A stretch of 64,000 nt of DNA from Acidobacteriota bacterium (GCA_019639235.1 JAHBSG010000002.1:186001-250000), one strand, 5' to 3'; shown: positions 43,365 to 62,295, counted from the first letter of the stretch. The notes: a model not told the origin generated them from the letters alone. A program made the numbers and translations.

Positions 43365-45565
43365 TGCAGGACGACCTCAAACGACAACCGAGCCGCGTCG
43401 ATGGCCGGGCGAAGGTGACGGGAAAGGCGACGTATATCGCCGAGTTTCGCTTTCCGGACCTGGCCTATGGCTACCTTGTCCAATCGACCATCGCCCGCGG
43501 AACCGTCCGGGATATCGACACCGCCGAGGCCGAAAAACAGCCCGGCGTCGTAAAGATCTTGACGCACAAGAACGCCCCAAAGCTCGCGAACCCGCAGGCC
43601 GATGAGGACTTTGGCGAGAAGAGCCGGCCGTTCTTTGCGTTGATGACCGACCGTGTGCTCTTCAGCGGGCAACCAGTAGCGGTCGTCATTGCCGATACAT
43701 TTGAGCAGGCTCGCTATGCCGCCTCGCTCGTAAAGGTCAGCTACAACGAAGAAAAGCCCTCGACCGACATCCGCGATGTTATGGATAAAGGCTTCGCGTC
43801 GGGAAGGCCGCGGCCCGTCCGCGGAACGCCGGATGAAGCATTTGCCGCCGCCGAGGTGAAGGTCGAGGCCGAATACACGATCCCGATCGAGCACCACAAT
43901 GCGATGGAGCCGCACGCAACGGTCGCAAATTGGGACGGCGAACGGCTGACCGTTTACGACAAGACGCAGGGCGTTACCGGCGTTCGCAATTACCTCGCCA
44001 CGAATTTCGGAATCGACCGCGAAAAGATCACCGTGCTTTCGCCTTTCGTTGGCGGGGCGTTCGGGGCCTCGCTGCGGCCGACGCCGAATACTCTACTCGC
44101 CGTAATGGCGGCGCGCGAGACCAAACGGCCGGTCAAGATCGTCTATTCTCGCCGCCAGCTCGCGACCGCCCACGGCTATCGGCCCGCTTCGATCCAAAAG
44201 ATCAAGATCGGAGCGGACAAGGCAGGAAAACTTAATTCGATAATCCACGAGGCCGTTCACAACACTTCCTCGCATGAGGATTTTGCCGAGGATCTGGTCG
44301 GCATTTCGCGGACGCTTTACGCCTGCCCGAACGTCCGGACCGACGCGAAGATCACCCGGACCGACCTGCAGACGCCGCTCTGGATGCGGGCGCCGGGCAC
44401 GGTCTCGGGCGCGTTCGCTCTCGAATCGGCACTCGACGAGCTCGCGTATAAGCTGAAGATCGATCCGCTCGAACTTCGCCTGATCAACTACGCTGAAACC
44501 GACCCGGACTCGGGCCGTCCATTTTCGAGTAAGGAGCTTCGCGAATGTTATCGGCAGGGAGCGGAACGGTTCGGTTGGAAGGACCGCAAGCCCGAGCCGC
44601 GGTCGATGCGTGACGGGCGTTTCATGGTCGGCTGGGGCCTCGCGACCGGAACTTGGGGCGCGTTTCTTGCGCCGTCGTCGGCTCGGGTCACATTAAAGGC
44701 CGATGGAACTGCCCTGGTCGAAAGCGGCACGACCGACATCGGCCCGGGAACTTACACGACGATTTCGCTCATCGCCGCCCGCCAACTCGGGCTGCCGCTT
44801 GAGAAGGTGACATTCAAGCTCGGCGACAGCAATCTGCCGTCGGCGCCCTCGCAGGGCGGTTCGATCACAACGGCGAGCGTCGGCACGGCCGTTCAGGAAT
44901 GTGCCCAGATAGTCCAAAAGGACCTGATGGCAACGGAATCGAAACGCGAAGCCTCGCCGTTTTCGGGCGTTCCGTTCGAGAACATCGAGTTTGTCGATGG
45001 TGCGGTACGGATCAAGGGACGGCCGGAGACCGCGATGACCATCGGCGAGGTCTTAAGCCGCAACGGGCTTCCGGAGGTCACCGCAACGCATACCACCCGG
45101 CCTGATTTCGGCGAGCGTGCGAAGTATGCGACCGCCTCGCACGGAGCTCAGTTCGTCGAGGTGAAGGTCGATGAGGAGATCGGCATCGTCCGTGTTACGC
45201 GCGTGGTCCAGGCGACCGCCGCCGGCCGGATAATCAACCCGAAAGGTGCTCATAGCCAGGAAATGGGCGGCGTTGTTTGGGGCATCGGAATGGCTCTGAT
45301 GGAGCACACCGAGATCGACCACCGGATCGGGCGGATAATGAACCCGAACCTTGCGGGCTATCACGTCCCGGTAAATGCTGATATCGGTGCGATAGAGACG
45401 ATCTTTGTCCCCGAGGAAGACACGATCGTCAATCCGCTCGGTGCCAAGGGCCTAGGCGAGCTAGGGTTGGTAGGCATTCCGGCGGGCATTGCAAACGCCG
45501 TTTACCACGCCACCGGCATCCGCGTTCGCGACCTGCCGATAACGCCGGACAAGCTGACTCGATGA
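43361..45565 (+). CDS. paoC: Aldehyde oxidoreductase molybdenum-binding subunit PaoC-like
   Basis: A 734-residue large subunit that binds the molybdopterin cofactor and oxidises aldehydes to acids. The N-terminal domain (SRVDGRAKVTGKATYIAEF) is followed by the cofactor-binding segments LSPFVGGAFGASLRPTPNTL, MRAPGTVSGAFALESALDEL and GQGGSITTASVGTAVQE-type motif (here SQGGSITTASVGTAVQ). The catalytic glutamate is in GAKGLGELGLVGIPAGIANA. The subunit is exported with PaoA. Substrates are probably aromatic or aliphatic aldehydes; specificity is not visible. A paoD-type cofactor-insertion chaperone is not encoded next to it. Confidence 0.92.
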   Translation: MMQDDLKRQPSRVDGRAKVTGKATYIAEFRFPDLAYGYLVQSTIARGTVRDIDTAEAEKQPGVVKILTHKNAPKLANPQADEDFGEKSRPFFALMTDRVLFSGQPVAVVIADTFEQARYAASLVKVSYNEEKPSTDIRDVMDKGFASGRPRPVRGTPDEAFAAAEVKVEAEYTIPIEHHNAMEPHATVANWDGERLTVYDKTQGVTGVRNYLATNFGIDREKITVLSPFVGGAFGASLRPTPNTLLAVMAARETKRPVKIVYSRRQLATAHGYRPASIQKIKIGADKAGKLNSIIHEAVHNTSSHEDFAEDLVGISRTLYACPNVRTDAKITRTDLQTPLWMRAPGTVSGAFALESALDELAYKLKIDPLELRLINYAETDPDSGRPFSSKELRECYRQGAERFGWKDRKPEPRSMRDGRFMVGWGLATGTWGAFLAPSSARVTLKADGTALVESGTTDIGPGTYTTISLIAARQLGLPLEKVTFKLGDSNLPSAPSQGGSITTASVGTAVQECAQIVQKDLMATESKREASPFSGVPFENIEFVDGAVRIKGRPETAMTIGEVLSRNGLPEVTATHTTRPDFGERAKYATASHGAQFVEVKVDEEIGIVRVTRVVQATAAGRIINPKGAHSQEMGGVVWGIGMALMEHTEIDHRIGRIMNPNLAGYHVPVNADIGAIETIFVPEEDTIVNPLGAKGLGELGLVGIPAGIANAVYHATGIRVRDLPITPDKLTR

Positions 45566-45570
45566 AATAA

Positions 45571-45603
45571 GAAAGGCCGCCACATCGGACGGCCATTTCT
45601 TTC
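45571..45603. terminator. Bidirectional terminator between convergent genes
   Basis: A GAAAGGCCG...CGGCCATTTC hairpin (inner arms 45575-45579 and 45590-45594) with T-rich flanks on both strands, located between the stops of paoC and the FG-GAP gene. Confidence 0.65.
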
Positions 45604-45617
45604 CTCGCTGATCGGTA

Positions 45618-47057
45618 TTAAGGAGACACTGCAAAGGCAGCGGTCGCCGGCCGGTCCGTCGACACGCCCCAGACCGGTGAGTCGAATGAGTCATAAGTGC
45701 CGTTATTGCTGTTGCTTATGAACCATGTTCCGGTCGAAGGCCTAAAGACCGCGTAGTCCGTTCGCCCGTCGCCGTCATAGTCAGCCGGCTGCGGTATGTC
45801 GCCTGCGGTTCCCCACTGAAAACCGCTAGAGGTCGTGGCTACTGCATTTTGGGCCACGCTCGGGACTGTGTACCAAACGCCGTTCGACGGCCGGAAAACC
45901 GTAACGTCAGCCTTTCCATTGCCGTCGTAATCACCCGGGACGACGATATCGCCGACGATTCCCCAACTCGATACTAAAGAAAACCCGAAGTTGAAGTTGG
46001 TCAAACGTTGGTACCAACGGTAGTTCGGTGTGATTCCGACCTTATCCGGACGAACCACAACTCGGTCGGTCAAATGATCGCCGTCGTAGTCAGCCGGTGC
46101 CGGAATATCACCATTTCTCCCCCACTGTACGAAATCAACGGTCGAGTTGGAGGATCGAAGTACATACCAAAATCCATCTGACGGGCGCCATATAGCAACG
46201 TCATTCTTACCGTCTCCGTCATAATCGCCCGGAACCGGCCGGTCGCCGGCCACGCCCCATTGCGCGGCAGTAAAGTTCTGACCTGGATTTACTGTATTGT
46301 TCCCGTAATACCAGACATTCGTACTTGGCCGGTAAACGGACACATCAGTCTGTCCGTCGCCTGTGTAATCGCCGGGGGTCAAAATGTCGCTAGATAGTCC
46401 GAAATTCTGGGTAAGCGTTCCGCCCGCAGAGTTCAATGTCAGCCAGTCACCGGTGCTTGGCCTAAAGACCACAGGGTCGGCCTGGCCGTCATTTGTCTGG
46501 TCAAAGCCCGGCTGACGACAGTTTTGCCGGTAAGTCACGGTAAAAGTGTAGTTCGGACAAAACAGATTCGTTGGCGATTCAAGGATATCGTGGACTACGA
46601 CAGTGTAGTTTTGCCCTTGTGTGACGGGAAAGCTGAAAGACGCGGTTGCGGTCGTGCTAAAGCCAAAGTCGCCGATAACGTTCGCGCCGGGCGTGGCCGG
46701 ATTGAACGTAGAATATGCAACTACTTGGGTGGTCGCCCCGGTGCATTGGGTCGCATCGAACGCTACCGTCGCACAGCCCGTGACCGGTGCGTTGAATGTA
46801 TAGTTGTCCTGGACCACGGGCGTCGAATTAAAGAGCGCGTTCGTTTTGCCTGTTGGGCAAGATCCCGTGATCCCATTGCGGTTTATGCGGCCGGTCTGGG
46901 TCGGGTCGCCCGCAGTTAGTGCCCCGGTCTGGACTATCGGGGCTCCGGAAATTTGGCACACGAGCTGTGAAAATCCGACTTGATTCAATGTAACGATCAA
47001 ACCTACAAGCAAAGCCTTTGAGAAAAGGCCTCTCCGCGAACAGGACAACGAGATCAT
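45618..47057 (-). CDS. Secreted FG-GAP/VCBS repeat protein
   Basis: A 479-residue exported protein. The signal is KALLVGLIVTLNQVGFS. An N-terminal ~185-residue domain (TYTFTVTYRQNC-type ending with paired cysteines) resembles an extracellular beta-sandwich. It is followed by about six FG-GAP-like repeats of the form PGDYDGDGKNDVAIWRPSDG, ADYDGDGRTDYAVFRPSTGT and variants, each with a D-x-D-x-D calcium loop. Such proteins are plentiful in Blastocatellia and probably act at the surface in adhesion or binding. The repeats make a beta-propeller. It faces away from the tRNA array and has a strong terminator after it. Confidence 0.85.
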   Translation of the reverse strand: MISLSCSRRGLFSKALLVGLIVTLNQVGFSQLVCQISGAPIVQTGALTAGDPTQTGRINRNGITGSCPTGKTNALFNSTPVVQDNYTFNAPVTGCATVAFDATQCTGATTQVVAYSTFNPATPGANVIGDFGFSTTATASFSFPVTQGQNYTVVVHDILESPTNLFCPNYTFTVTYRQNCRQPGFDQTNDGQADPVVFRPSTGDWLTLNSAGGTLTQNFGLSSDILTPGDYTGDGQTDVSVYRPSTNVWYYGNNTVNPGQNFTAAQWGVAGDRPVPGDYDGDGKNDVAIWRPSDGFWYVLRSSNSTVDFVQWGRNGDIPAPADYDGDHLTDRVVVRPDKVGITPNYRWYQRLTNFNFGFSLVSSWGIVGDIVVPGDYDGNGKADVTVFRPSNGVWYTVPSVAQNAVATTSSGFQWGTAGDIPQPADYDGDGRTDYAVFRPSTGTWFISNSNNGTYDSFDSPVWGVSTDRPATAAFAVSP

Positions 47058-47095
47058 AGAAATTCCTCCAATTAGATCGGCAAAAAGTCACCAAA

Positions 47096-47138
47096 GGCCC
47101 AAACGGGTGCCGACTGCCGGCTCGGGCCCAAACGGGTG
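47096..47138. repeat. Two copies of a 14-base direct repeat in the gap before the tRNAs
   Basis: GGCCCAAACGGGTG occurs at 47096-47109 and 47125-47138. The 361-base gap 47058-47418 must hold the promoters of the FG-GAP gene and of the tRNA/tuf unit, but I could not place them with confidence. A 68-codon ORF at 47149-47355 (minus) does not look coding. Confidence 0.6.
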
Positions 47139-47418
47139 AACAGCCAAGTTAGCTGAATTTGACCCCAACCCTATCCCAAATCGTTCGATAACGCAAGATT
47201 TTTCTAAAAGCTTGGCCTGAAGCAATGCTTTGGGCCCATACGTCTTTGCGACCGGTCACCTCTAGCCATTTGACCGGGAAAATGACAGGAGTTCCGGCCG
47301 CGGTTCGAGTAAGCCGGAAAACCTTTCGATCCCGGCTTGCAACGTTCCCAAACATTGGCTATTATTGGAAATTTGCTAATTAGCTCTGAAAACGGCTAAT
47401 TGCACTAATTAAAGGTAA

Positions 47419-47506
47419 GCAAGGGTGGTCGAGCGGTTAATGGCACCGGGCTGTAAACCCGGCGGAGTAACATCCTACGCAGGTTCGAATCCTGCCCCTT
47501 GCACCA
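47419..47506 (+). tRNA. tRNA-Tyr (anticodon GTA)
   Basis: A type II tRNA with a long variable arm. The acceptor GCAAGGG pairs with CCCTTGC, the anticodon loop is CTGTAAA, the T arm is GCAGGTTCGAATCCTGC, and CCA is encoded. It is first of three tRNAs directly upstream of tuf. Confidence 0.96.
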
Positions 47507-47509
47507 TGA

Positions 47510-47585
<76 letters not shown>

Positions 47586-47605
47586 TTAAGTTTTGTTGGG
47601 CATCC

Positions 47606-47680
47606 GCCCGAGTAGCTCAGGGGTAGAGCGCTTCCTTGGTAAGGAAGAGGTCACGGGTTCAAATCCCGTCTTGGGCTCCA
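47606..47680 (+). tRNA. tRNA-Thr (anticodon GGT)
   Basis: Acceptor GCCCGAG pairs with CTTGGGC (one G-U); anticodon stem CTTCC/GGAAG around loop TTGGTAA; T arm ACGGGTTCAAATCCCGT; CCA encoded. It ends 42 bases before the tuf start, so tuf is probably processed from the same transcript, as in E. coli tyrU-tufB. Confidence 0.97.
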
Positions 47681-47722
47681 TTGTTTTATTACTCTGATTT
47701 GAGCGGAGAGATTTAAGAGAAG

Positions 47723-48910
<1,188 letters not shown>

Positions 48911-48913
48911 GAA

Positions 48914-48973
48914 AGCAGTTAGCAGTAAGCGGTGAGCAGCAACAAACTGCTCACTGCTAACAGCTCACCGCTC
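48914..48973. repeat. Imperfect inverted repeat, tuf-rpmG gap
   Basis: Left arm about 48914-48939 (words GCAGTTAGCAGTAAGC, GGTGAGCAG) and right arm about 48948-48973 (GCTCACTGCTAACAGC, TCACCGCT) are partly complementary. The hairpin lies between the tuf stop and the rpmG start. Confidence 0.6.
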
Positions 48974-48984
48974 GCTGAGGTAAT

Positions 48985-49137
48985 ATGCCGAGAGATAACA
49001 TCATTTTGCAGTGCACGGATTGCAAGGAGCGCAACTACGTGACGACCAAGAACAAAAAGAACACGCCTAACCGTCTGGAGTTCAAGAAGTTCTGTCGCCG
49101 TTGCCGCTGCCACACGGTGCACAGAGAGAACAAGTAA
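48985..49137 (+). CDS. rpmG: 50S ribosomal protein L33
   Basis: A 50-residue basic protein, [20 protein letters not shown] followed by [20 protein letters not shown] and TVHRENK. Two CxxC pairs (C10-C13, C37-C40) would bind zinc, so this is the C+ form of L33. It is too short for many gene finders. It sits between tuf and tRNA-Trp/secE as in many bacteria. Confidence 0.95.
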   Translation: MPRDNIILQCTDCKERNYVTTKNKKNTPNRLEFKKFCRRCRCHTVHRENK

Positions 49138-49139
49138 GT

Positions 49140-49204
49140 CGATAGTGGAAAATGGATAGCGGACAATTTCGGATTGTTCACTGTCAACTATCCGTTATCC
49201 ACTG
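49140..49204. repeat. Imperfect inverted repeat, rpmG-tRNA-Trp gap
   Basis: Left words AGTGGAAAATGGATAGCGGAC and right words CAACTATCCGTTATCCACT are partly complementary around a short loop near 49172. It has the same general design as the repeats in the other gaps of this cluster. Confidence 0.6.
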
Positions 49205-49208
49205 ATAC

Positions 49209-49284
49209 AGGGGTATGGTGTCAATGGTTAGCATGGAGGTCTCCAAAACCTTAGGTCCGGGTTCGAGTCCTGGTACCCCTGCCA
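49209..49284 (+). tRNA. tRNA-Trp (anticodon CCA)
   Basis: Acceptor AGGGGTA pairs with TACCCCT; anticodon loop CTCCAAA; T arm CCGGGTTCGAGTCCTGG; discriminator G and CCA encoded. The position between rpmG and secE is a widely conserved arrangement. Confidence 0.97.
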
Positions 49285-49357
49285 TTAAGTTCTGGGCCGT
49301 CCGTTCGAACGGTTGATCGAGAAATTCGAGCGGGCTTTTGGGCCAAGGAGATAGAGA

Positions 49358-49600
49358 GTGTCAGAAACAGCAACCCTGGAAAAGGGCAAGAAAAAGGAAA
49401 GCGTAGGGGAATTCATCCAGCACACTCGCGAGGAAATGTCGCGGGTCAGCTTCCCTTCGAGCGATGAGGTCCGCAAGACGACGATCATCGTCATCATCGG
49501 GGTGATCTTTTTCGCCATTTTCCTTTATTTGGTTGATATGTCCTGGGGCTACGTTCTCGAAGGCATAACCTGGCTGTTCAATCAGCTCATCGGTGCATAG
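49358..49600 (+). CDS. secE: Preprotein translocase subunit SecE
   Basis: An 80-residue single-span membrane protein of the SecYEG channel. The start is a GTG at 49358 with AAGGAG upstream. The conserved amphipathic helix (GEFIQHTREEMSRVSFPSSD) leads into the membrane helix (TTIIVIIGVIFFAIFLYLVD), followed by a short periplasmic tail. The order secE-nusG is conserved. Confidence 0.95.
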   Translation: MSETATLEKGKKKESVGEFIQHTREEMSRVSFPSSDEVRKTTIIVIIGVIFFAIFLYLVDMSWGYVLEGITWLFNQLIGA

Positions 49601-49611
49601 GGATATTTGAG

Positions 49612-50172
49612 ATGAAGCAGTGGTATTTTATCCACACTTATTCGGGGCATGAGAACAAAGTGGTCGAGAGTCTTGCGGCTCGCGTCCGCGATATGGAACT
49701 TGGTGAGCTGATCACCTCGATCTTACTGCCCAAAAAGCCCGTGCTCGATGTTCGCGGCGGCAAAGAACATGTCAGCGAGGTACTCATGTACCCCGGATAT
49801 GTTCTGGTCGAGATCGATTGTGACGAAAAGGGCAAGATCCCGGACAACGTGTTCCACGCGATCCGGGCCACGCCGAAGGTGACGGGATTTCTTGGCGGAA
49901 AGAACCCGACGCCGCTGAGCCACGAAGAGGTCGAGCAGATCATCCGCCATATGGAAGAGGCGGCGGAGAAGCCGAAACCGAAGTTCACCTACGAGGTCGG
50001 CGAGGTCGTCCGGATCAAGTCGGGCCCGTTCGCCAGCTTCACCGGCAAGGTCGAAGAGGTCAACGAGGACAAGACCACGCTCAAGGTCTCGATCACGATC
50101 TTTGGCCGCTCAACGCCCTACGAGCTTAATTTCCTCGAGGTCGAGAAGGTCACCTTCACCGAGGACGAATAG
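49612..50172 (+). CDS. nusG: Transcription antitermination factor NusG
   Basis: A 186-residue RNA-polymerase elongation factor. The NGN domain begins [20 protein letters not shown] and contains [19 protein letters not shown]; the C-terminal KOW domain is [20 protein letters not shown] with [15 protein letters not shown] and [17 protein letters not shown]. It is 11 bases after secE. Confidence 0.97.
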   Translation: MKQWYFIHTYSGHENKVVESLAARVRDMELGELITSILLPKKPVLDVRGGKEHVSEVLMYPGYVLVEIDCDEKGKIPDNVFHAIRATPKVTGFLGGKNPTPLSHEEVEQIIRHMEEAAEKPKPKFTYEVGEVVRIKSGPFASFTGKVEEVNEDKTTLKVSITIFGRSTPYELNFLEVEKVTFTEDE

Positions 50173-50192
50173 GCGAAAAGCAAGTTTTAGAG

Positions 50193-50249
50193 CCGGCCTG
50201 AAAGTGGCCGGAGAGATATTATAAATGAGGACATTCCCCGCTTGCGGGG
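50193..50249 (+). repeat. Two short hairpins, nusG-rplK gap
   Basis: CCGGCC...GGCCGG (50193-50211, 7-nt loop) and CCCCGC-TT-GCGGGG (50236-50249, 2-nt loop). The second resembles the 2-nt-loop palindromes elsewhere in the window. There is no U-run after either, so read-through into rplK is likely. Confidence 0.6.
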
Positions 50250-50263
50250 ATCGTTAATCTGAA

Positions 50264-50692
50264 ATGGCAAAGAAGATAGAAGGTTACATCAAGCTGCAGA
50301 TCCCGGCGGGTAAGGCAAACCCGGCACCGCCGATCGGGCCTGCTCTCGGCCAGCACGGCGTTAACATCATGGAGTTCTGCAAGGCGTTCAACGCCAAGAC
50401 GCAGAACGACGACCCGGATATGAAGATCCCGGTCGTGATCACGGTCTACGCCGACCGCTCGTTCACGTTCGAGACGAAAACGCCGCCGGCGGCCGACCTT
50501 TTGCGAAAGGCTTCGGGAATTCCGAAGGGCTCTGGTAAACCTAACCGTGAGAAGGCCGGTACCATCTCGCGTGACAAGATCCGCGAGATCGCAGAAAAGA
50601 AAATGCCTGACCTCAATACGACCAACATCGAATCAGCGATGAGGACGATCGAGGGAACGGCAAAATCGATGGGACTTACTGTGGAAGGATAA
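50264..50692 (+). CDS. rplK: 50S ribosomal protein L11
   Basis: A 142-residue protein of the GTPase-associated centre. Typical blocks are [20 protein letters not shown] and [17 protein letters not shown] in the N-terminal domain and [16 protein letters not shown] with [14 protein letters not shown] in the rRNA-binding domain. The length is standard. There is no clear SD before the ATG. Confidence 0.98.
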   Translation: MAKKIEGYIKLQIPAGKANPAPPIGPALGQHGVNIMEFCKAFNAKTQNDDPDMKIPVVITVYADRSFTFETKTPPAADLLRKASGIPKGSGKPNREKAGTISRDKIREIAEKKMPDLNTTNIESAMRTIEGTAKSMGLTVEG

Positions 50693-50758
50693 AGGCGGAA
50701 GGATAAAGGAGAAAGGTTTCTTTCACCTTTAGCCCTTACCCTTGCTCCTTGGGAGGAA
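50690..50758. repeat. Imperfect inverted repeat, rplK-rplA gap
   Basis: Purine words (AAGGATAAAGG, AGAAAGG) on the left and pyrimidine words (TTTCACCTTTAGCCCTT) on the right pair imperfectly around a TTTC loop near 50718. It occupies nearly the whole gap. Confidence 0.55.
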
Positions 50759-50790
50759 ATCGAAGATTTCCGTTAATACCTGGAGGTAAA

Positions 50791-51483
50791 ATGAAACGAG
50801 GAAAGAAATACCTCGCCGCGCTTGAAAAGATCGAGCCCGGCAGGAAGCATACGCTTGAAGAGGCGGTCGCAAAGCTCAAAGAGATCGCCTTTGCCAAGTT
50901 CGACGAAACGGTCGAATTGACAATGTGGCTTGGCGTTGACCCGCGTAAGGCGGATCAGCTTGTCCGCGGAACGGTCGTGCTCCCGCATGGCCTCGGCGGT
51001 GCGGCAAAACGCGTGGTCGTTATCGCTCAGGGCGATAAGATCAAGGAAGCCGAAGAGGCAGGAGCCGACATGGCCGGCGGCGACGATATCGTCGACAAGA
51101 TCAAAGGCGGCTGGCTCGATTTCGATGCGCTGATCGCAACGCCCGACATGATGGGCAAGGTCGGCCAACTTGGTAAGGTCCTCGGTCCTCGAGGCCTGAT
51201 GCCCAACCCGAAAACAGGAACGGTGACGATGGACGTCAAGACGGCCATCGAGGAAACCAAGGCCGGTAAGGTCGAATACCGCGTCGACAAGACGGGCGTC
51301 ATTCACTCGCCGGTCGGCAAGGTGTCTTTTGATGACGCCAAGCTTGCCGATAATGCCAAGGTGCTCATCAACGCCGTTATCAAAGCAAAACCGACGACCG
51401 CCAAGGGCCGCTACGTCAAGAAGATCAATCTTGCCGCGACGATGAGCCCGGGCGTGCTGCTCGATGAGCTTACGTATTCCTAA
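50791..51483 (+). CDS. rplA: 50S ribosomal protein L1
   Basis: A 230-residue protein of the ribosomal L1 stalk, also a translational repressor of its own operon in other bacteria. The start is the ATG at 50791 with GGAGG 4-8 nt upstream; a longer in-frame start at 50749 lies in the repeat region. Blocks: [42 protein letters not shown]-type [20 protein letters not shown] and [20 protein letters not shown]. Confidence 0.97.
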   Translation: MKRGKKYLAALEKIEPGRKHTLEEAVAKLKEIAFAKFDETVELTMWLGVDPRKADQLVRGTVVLPHGLGGAAKRVVVIAQGDKIKEAEEAGADMAGGDDIVDKIKGGWLDFDALIATPDMMGKVGQLGKVLGPRGLMPNPKTGTVTMDVKTAIEETKAGKVEYRVDKTGVIHSPVGKVSFDDAKLADNAKVLINAVIKAKPTTAKGRYVKKINLAATMSPGVLLDELTYS

Positions 51484-51505
51484 TCAGTGAGGTGCGAATA
51501 GAGAA

Positions 51506-52267
51506 ATGAAAACGAGAGAAGTTAAACAAAGAGACCTTGCCGCCCTCACGGAGTCGCTTTCAACGGCGAAGTCGGCGATGATCGTCAGCTTTCAGGGGCT
51601 GACGGTGGCAAAGGACCAGGAATTCAGAAACAATTTGCGGGCTGCCGGTGCAAAGTACCAGGTGGTCAAGAACACCCTTGCGCGGATCGCGGTCAAGGGA
51701 ACCGATTTTGAACAGGCGACCGATCACCTTAAGGGTGTGACCGCTATCGCCTGGACGGACAGCGATCCGGTCGTCCTTGCAAAGGCGATCTCAAAGTTCA
51801 TGAAGGACAATGCCGATGTCTATAAATTCAAGACCGGCGTTGTTGACGGGAAGCTTGTTGACCTCAAGCAGGTCACCGAGATCGCGAGCCTGCCTTCGAA
51901 GGAAGAGCTTATCTCGAAGCTGCTCTACGTGCTCAATGCTCAGGCCCAGCGGATCGTTACGGTCATCAACGCGGTTCCGCGTGACCTGGCCGTTGTGATC
52001 AAGCAGATCGGCGGGCAGGAAGGCCGTGCGGCGGGAACGCCTGCGGTTGAGGCAAAGAGCGAAGAAGCTCCGGTTGCTGAGGCCGCTCCGTCGGAGGAAG
52101 CTCCTGCAGTTGAAGCGGCAGCTGAAGGCGGCGAGGCTTCTGCAGAAGGCGAAACGCCCGAAGCTCCGGTCGAACAGGCTGAAGAGGCGCAGGAAAAGCG
52201 TGAGGATGACAACGATCCCGGCTCGCCCGAGGCTGAACAGGCCGAGGAAGCCGAGAAGTCAGAATAA
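51506..52267 (+). CDS. rplJ: 50S ribosomal protein L10 with acidic C-terminal extension
   Basis: A 253-residue protein. The first ~175 residues are ordinary L10 (KTREVKQRDLAALTESLSTA, YQVVKNTLARIAVKGTDFEQ, LLYVLNAQAQRIVTVINAVP), which anchors the L7/L12 stalk. Beyond residue ~175 there is a ~75-residue tail of Ala, Glu, Pro and Ser (PVAEAAPSEEAPAVEAAAEG and similar) with no counterpart in E. coli L10 (165 residues). Alanine-rich acidic tails resemble archaeal P0/P1 stalk tails in composition only. An inverted repeat follows the gene. Confidence 0.95.
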   Translation: MKTREVKQRDLAALTESLSTAKSAMIVSFQGLTVAKDQEFRNNLRAAGAKYQVVKNTLARIAVKGTDFEQATDHLKGVTAIAWTDSDPVVLAKAISKFMKDNADVYKFKTGVVDGKLVDLKQVTEIASLPSKEELISKLLYVLNAQAQRIVTVINAVPRDLAVVIKQIGGQEGRAAGTPAVEAKSEEAPVAEAAPSEEAPAVEAAAEGGEASAEGETPEAPVEQAEEAQEKREDDNDPGSPEAEQAEEAEKSE

Positions 52268-52273
52268 GTTTTA

Positions 52274-52305
52274 GCCCGGGCAGGCGATCCGTTGCCTTCC
52301 CGGGC
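52274..52305 (+). terminator. rplJ-rplL hairpin, possible attenuator
   Basis: GCCCGGGCAGGC and GCCTTCCCGGGC form a 12-bp stem with one mismatch around an 8-nt loop, seven bases after the rplJ stop. There is no long U-run after it, so it may only reduce read-through or act as an RNA-processing site. L10 and L12 are needed in different amounts. Confidence 0.5.
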
Positions 52306-52425
52306 CGAAAAGGCCGTACTCAAGGAAAACGAGCCGGGCGATATGTCAGGTCGCCTGTGCTGCTCGGGCCCGAGTGAAATGGAGATGCAACCGGATCATT
52401 TGGCCCCATGGGTTCTAGCGGCAAC

Positions 52426-52497
52426 GACATGTAAATCGTGAATCGGCAATAGTAAATAGACGTTCTATTTACGATTTACAATTTACAATTTACAAGA
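52426..52497. repeat. Imperfect inverted repeat, rplJ-rplL gap
   Basis: GTAAATCG (52431-52438) and CGATTTAC (near 52472) form outer arms, with GTAAATA...TATTTAC nested inside; ATTTACA words repeat on the right. It is A+T-rich compared with the genes and ends 35 bases before rplL. Confidence 0.6.
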
Positions 52498-52531
52498 AGA
52501 AGAACCCTAAAGAGGAGATAGAGTAAAAATC

Positions 52532-52927
52532 ATGGCAATCACGAAAGACGACGTAGTCGAATATTTGAAGGGAATGACGCTGCTCGAGGCGTCTGAGTTG
52601 GTCAAGGAACTTGAAGAGGTCTTTGGAGTTTCGGCCGCGGCCGCAGCAGCACCTGTGATGGTCGCAGCGGCCGGTGCCGGTGCAGGCGATGGCGCCGCTG
52701 CCGCTGAAGAGAAGGATTCATTTGATGTGGTCCTCGCTTCGCCGGGCGGCAACAAGATCGCCGTCATCAAGGTCGTCCGCGAGATCGTCGCCGGGCTCGG
52801 CCTCAAGGAAGCCAAGGAGCTTGTTGATAGTGCTCCGAAACCGCTCAAGGAAGGCGTTTCGAAGGACGAAGCCGAGCAGATCAAGGCCAAGCTTACCGAA
52901 GCCGGTGCAACCGTCGAGGTCAAGTAA
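52532..52927 (+). CDS. rplL: 50S ribosomal protein L7/L12
   Basis: A 131-residue stalk protein that recruits translation GTPases. N-terminal dimerisation domain [20 protein letters not shown], an Ala/Gly-rich hinge ([20 protein letters not shown]) and the C-terminal domain ([20 protein letters not shown], then [20 protein letters not shown]) are complete. Confidence 0.98.
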   Translation: MAITKDDVVEYLKGMTLLEASELVKELEEVFGVSAAAAAAPVMVAAAGAGAGDGAAAAEEKDSFDVVLASPGGNKIAVIKVVREIVAGLGLKEAKELVDSAPKPLKEGVSKDEAEQIKAKLTEAGATVEVK

Positions 52928-52942
52928 CTTCAGCCTTTGGGC

Positions 52943-52996
52943 AAGGCCGGTCCGGTGCTTTCATAGCTTCGGGCCGGCCGGGCCTTCGGTTTTGTT
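52943..52996 (+). terminator. Terminator-like hairpin after rplL
   Basis: AAGGCCGGTCCGG (52943-52955) and CCGGCCGGGCCTT (52974-52986) pair at 11 of 13 positions and are followed by CGGTTTTGTTT. It probably partially terminates before rpoB. The rest of the 419-base gap to rpoB shows no gene; I could not place a promoter or SD for rpoB. Confidence 0.65.
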
Positions 52997-53346
52997 TGGA
53001 GTTTGAGAGGAACCCTGCTAAACTTAGAGGTTCAGCAGCGGTCGGCCGATTAGATCTCAGACCTTTCTGATAAACGCGTTCAGGGCAAGGGCCCGGCAGG
53101 GTAAAGGCGGCATTTTCTCTGCGGAGCCCGGTACATTTTGGAGAGTTGGTGTCTCTTTTTTTTCGCGGCACGCTCGTAACAGAAAAAATCAGCTGAAAGC
53201 TGCTTAGAAAGCGGCCGGGGGATTGTTTGCCCTGGGCCGCAATTGGCGTCTCAGGACGAAAAAGCAGAAGGGAAGTCCCGGCTTCCGGCGTTCTTTAATA
53301 AGGCAAACATAAAGCATTTGCAGGCGAACTGCAACACTTTAACACC

Positions 53347-57801
<4,455 letters not shown>

Positions 57802-57804
57802 TCA

Positions 57805-57912
57805 GTCGGGGAAGACGCGGAAGTCTGGACTGTCTAGTAAGAACTAGGTGTCAATAGCAGCAGACTTCCAAACTTCCCGGACTTCCAAGACTGTCCAGAG
57901 TGTCTGGACCAC
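57805..57912. repeat. Imperfect inverted repeat, rpoB-rpoC gap
   Basis: GAAGTCTGGACTGTCTAGT-type words on the left and CAGACTTCCAAACTTCCC, GACTGTCCAGAG words on the right are partly complementary around a loop near 57845. The element fills the 120-base gap between two genes that are always co-transcribed. Confidence 0.6.
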
Positions 57913-57921
57913 GGAGAAAAA

Positions 57922-62220
<4,299 letters not shown>

Positions 62221-62239
62221 TCGTTAGCTTTGCTCAAAT

Positions 62240-62277
62240 TGAAAAGCCCCGGCGATCATCGCGTCGGGGCTTTTTCA
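62240..62277. terminator. Strong bidirectional terminator after rpoC
   Basis: AAAAGCCCCGGCG pairs with CGTCGGGGCTTTTT across a short loop, with A-run before and T-run after. It serves rpoC and the convergent M13 peptidase gene. Confidence 0.9.
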
Positions 62278-62295
62278 ATTGAGTTGAGCTGAGGC

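Noticed and set aside
47096-47138. Direct repeats as a possible CRISPR
   Set aside because: Only two 14-base copies with one 15-base spacer; no array and no cas genes. No CRISPR array was seen anywhere in the window.
47149-47355. 68-codon minus-strand ORF before the tRNA array
   Set aside because: No ribosome-binding site or recognisable motif; the region is better explained as regulatory spacer.
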